A DNA stretch of 45,987 bases from Trileptium ribeirensis (Eukaryota; Nematoda; Enoplea; Enoplida; Thoracostomopsidae), in the NCBI GenBank assembly GCA_030248225.1, contig JASANE010012445.1, forward strand, positions 1 to 45,987, in the 5' to 3' direction. Every line of letters starts with the position of its first letter. The first letter of the stretch is position 1. The translations under genes and the position numbers were made by a program. Below are positions 45,271-45,987 of this stretch, in pieces. The notes beneath the pieces are model-generated. The model had not been told where the DNA came from, did not search any database, and worked only from the letters and a program-made list of their open reading frames with translations.

Positions 45271-45987
45271 TGTCGTGGAAACTGTGATTCCACGAATTCA
45301 TCGCTAATGTACCTCGTGCTGCTGTTGTTTTATTTTGGTTCCAGGAGCAGCGAAACGATGTCGAAACAGTTGGGTCGGCGACGACGGGGAATTCCGGCGT
45401 GAACTGGGCTTATCTGCCTTGTTCCCGGACTTCCCGTGCTTAACCTGTTTCAGTGGTTTACCTAAAATAAAGTAAATGATAAATGCATCGTATGACGATT
45501 GTTTCGATGGGTTTTCTTTGATCGCCGAACTTGAACAGTTGTGGTCTACACTGCTCTGATTGATTGAAGTGACAGTACACTGGTCATCGTCGTCAGCGTT
45601 CATCTGAACTCCTGTGGTGACGTGCACGTCAGCACTAACTGATCGTGGTGGTGGTGGTGGTGCAACATTCGTGCGTCAACTCATCCTTTTACGTGGCGTT
45701 TACGTGCGTTTACATAGTCGTGAACAATTACTACCGCAGCAACAACAATTACGACTGCGGCAGCTGCGGCTATTATTGTCGAGGATCAAACATCCGGTTG
45801 GGCAGTGTCGATCGGGTCATATTCCGTGTCGCGTCAACCCTAGGTCCGGTGGTACGATTTCGGTCGGTCGCAAGCTTGCGTTTGGTATCGCTGTCGGGGA
45901 CTCTCGACGGACTCGTGACGTTGGCATTGGTCTAGGCTGTCTCGTCTTCTTCGAGCGGTTAGTTCTTTGTCGCTGTCTATTTAACTT
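45271..45987 (+). repeat. Candidate 3' LTR of the BEL/Pao element (runs past the window)
   Basis: Starts TGTCGTGGAA and opens with a perfect hairpin (TCGTGGAA..TTCCACGA, 45273-45295). No matching 5' copy was found by eye upstream of 39749, so the LTR call rests on position and the purine tract. Triplet-rich patches (GTGGTGGTGG at ~45646, GGCAGCTGCGGC at ~45757) make spurious ORFs. Confidence 0.4.

Noticed and set aside
45304..45935. ORFs on both strands in the last 700 bases
   Set aside because: Low-complexity triplet runs in the candidate LTR; no domain.

Overview
The window is animal nuclear DNA, almost certainly from an invertebrate. BEL/Pao LTR elements are known only from animals, and the window also holds an env-bearing LTR element, a LINE tail and many inverted-repeat elements. 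I found no convincing host gene: every recognisable coding sequence belongs to a mobile element. No rRNA gene, intact tRNA gene or CRISPR array was seen. The species cannot be named from this sequence.

Layout. 1-6989: a recently inserted LTR retroelement. The aligned parts of its two LTRs differ by one substitution and one T-run indel over about 300 bp. It has a tRNA-Gln-type primer site and one intact 1152-codon ORF that fuses a Gag (CCHC knuckle) to an Env-like glycoprotein (internal hydrophobic leader, RQKR cleavage site, fusion-peptide-like segment, C-terminal membrane anchor). There is no reverse transcriptase, RNase H or integrase. The ORF ends in what looks like the first residues of a retropepsin. 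7080-9320: first copy of a roughly 2-kb dispersed repeat. 9430-9890: LINE 3' tail, minus strand. 9905-10525: block almost without G. 10686-18836: nested repeat complex with two copies of a 550-bp repeat, a foldback element with near-identical 533-bp arms made of ~30-bp palindromic units, two minisatellites in opposite orientation, and a 480-bp direct repeat pair. 20096-26465: two more copies of the 2-kb repeat, one with long inverted arms, separated by a block almost without C. 26466-27480: another G-poor block. 27954-30049: second inverted-repeat element, with TAA on both sides. 31775-32680: nested small inverted-repeat elements. 32913-33430: lone foldback arm. 33943-34300: broken PHD-finger ORF. 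36190-36252: tRNA-like pol III promoter. 36400-38900: DNA dense in short perfect hairpins. 39749-45987: BEL/Pao element.

The BEL/Pao polyprotein (DUF1759 Gag, three zinc knuckles, retropepsin, RT, RNase H, integrase) lies in one frame from 39749 to 45181. It is interrupted by exactly three stops, one TGA, one TAA and one TAG. The TGA is followed by CTAG, a known readthrough context, and the other two are followed at once or one codon later by an in-frame ATG. They may be decay or they may divide the ORFs functionally.

The most unusual items are the pol-less Gag-Env fusion element, the foldback families that share termini and 3-bp TWA target duplications, the strand-asymmetric G- or C-depleted blocks, and the hairpin-dense tract upstream of the BEL element. 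Repeat boundaries and similarity statements come from reading by eye, not from alignment software.
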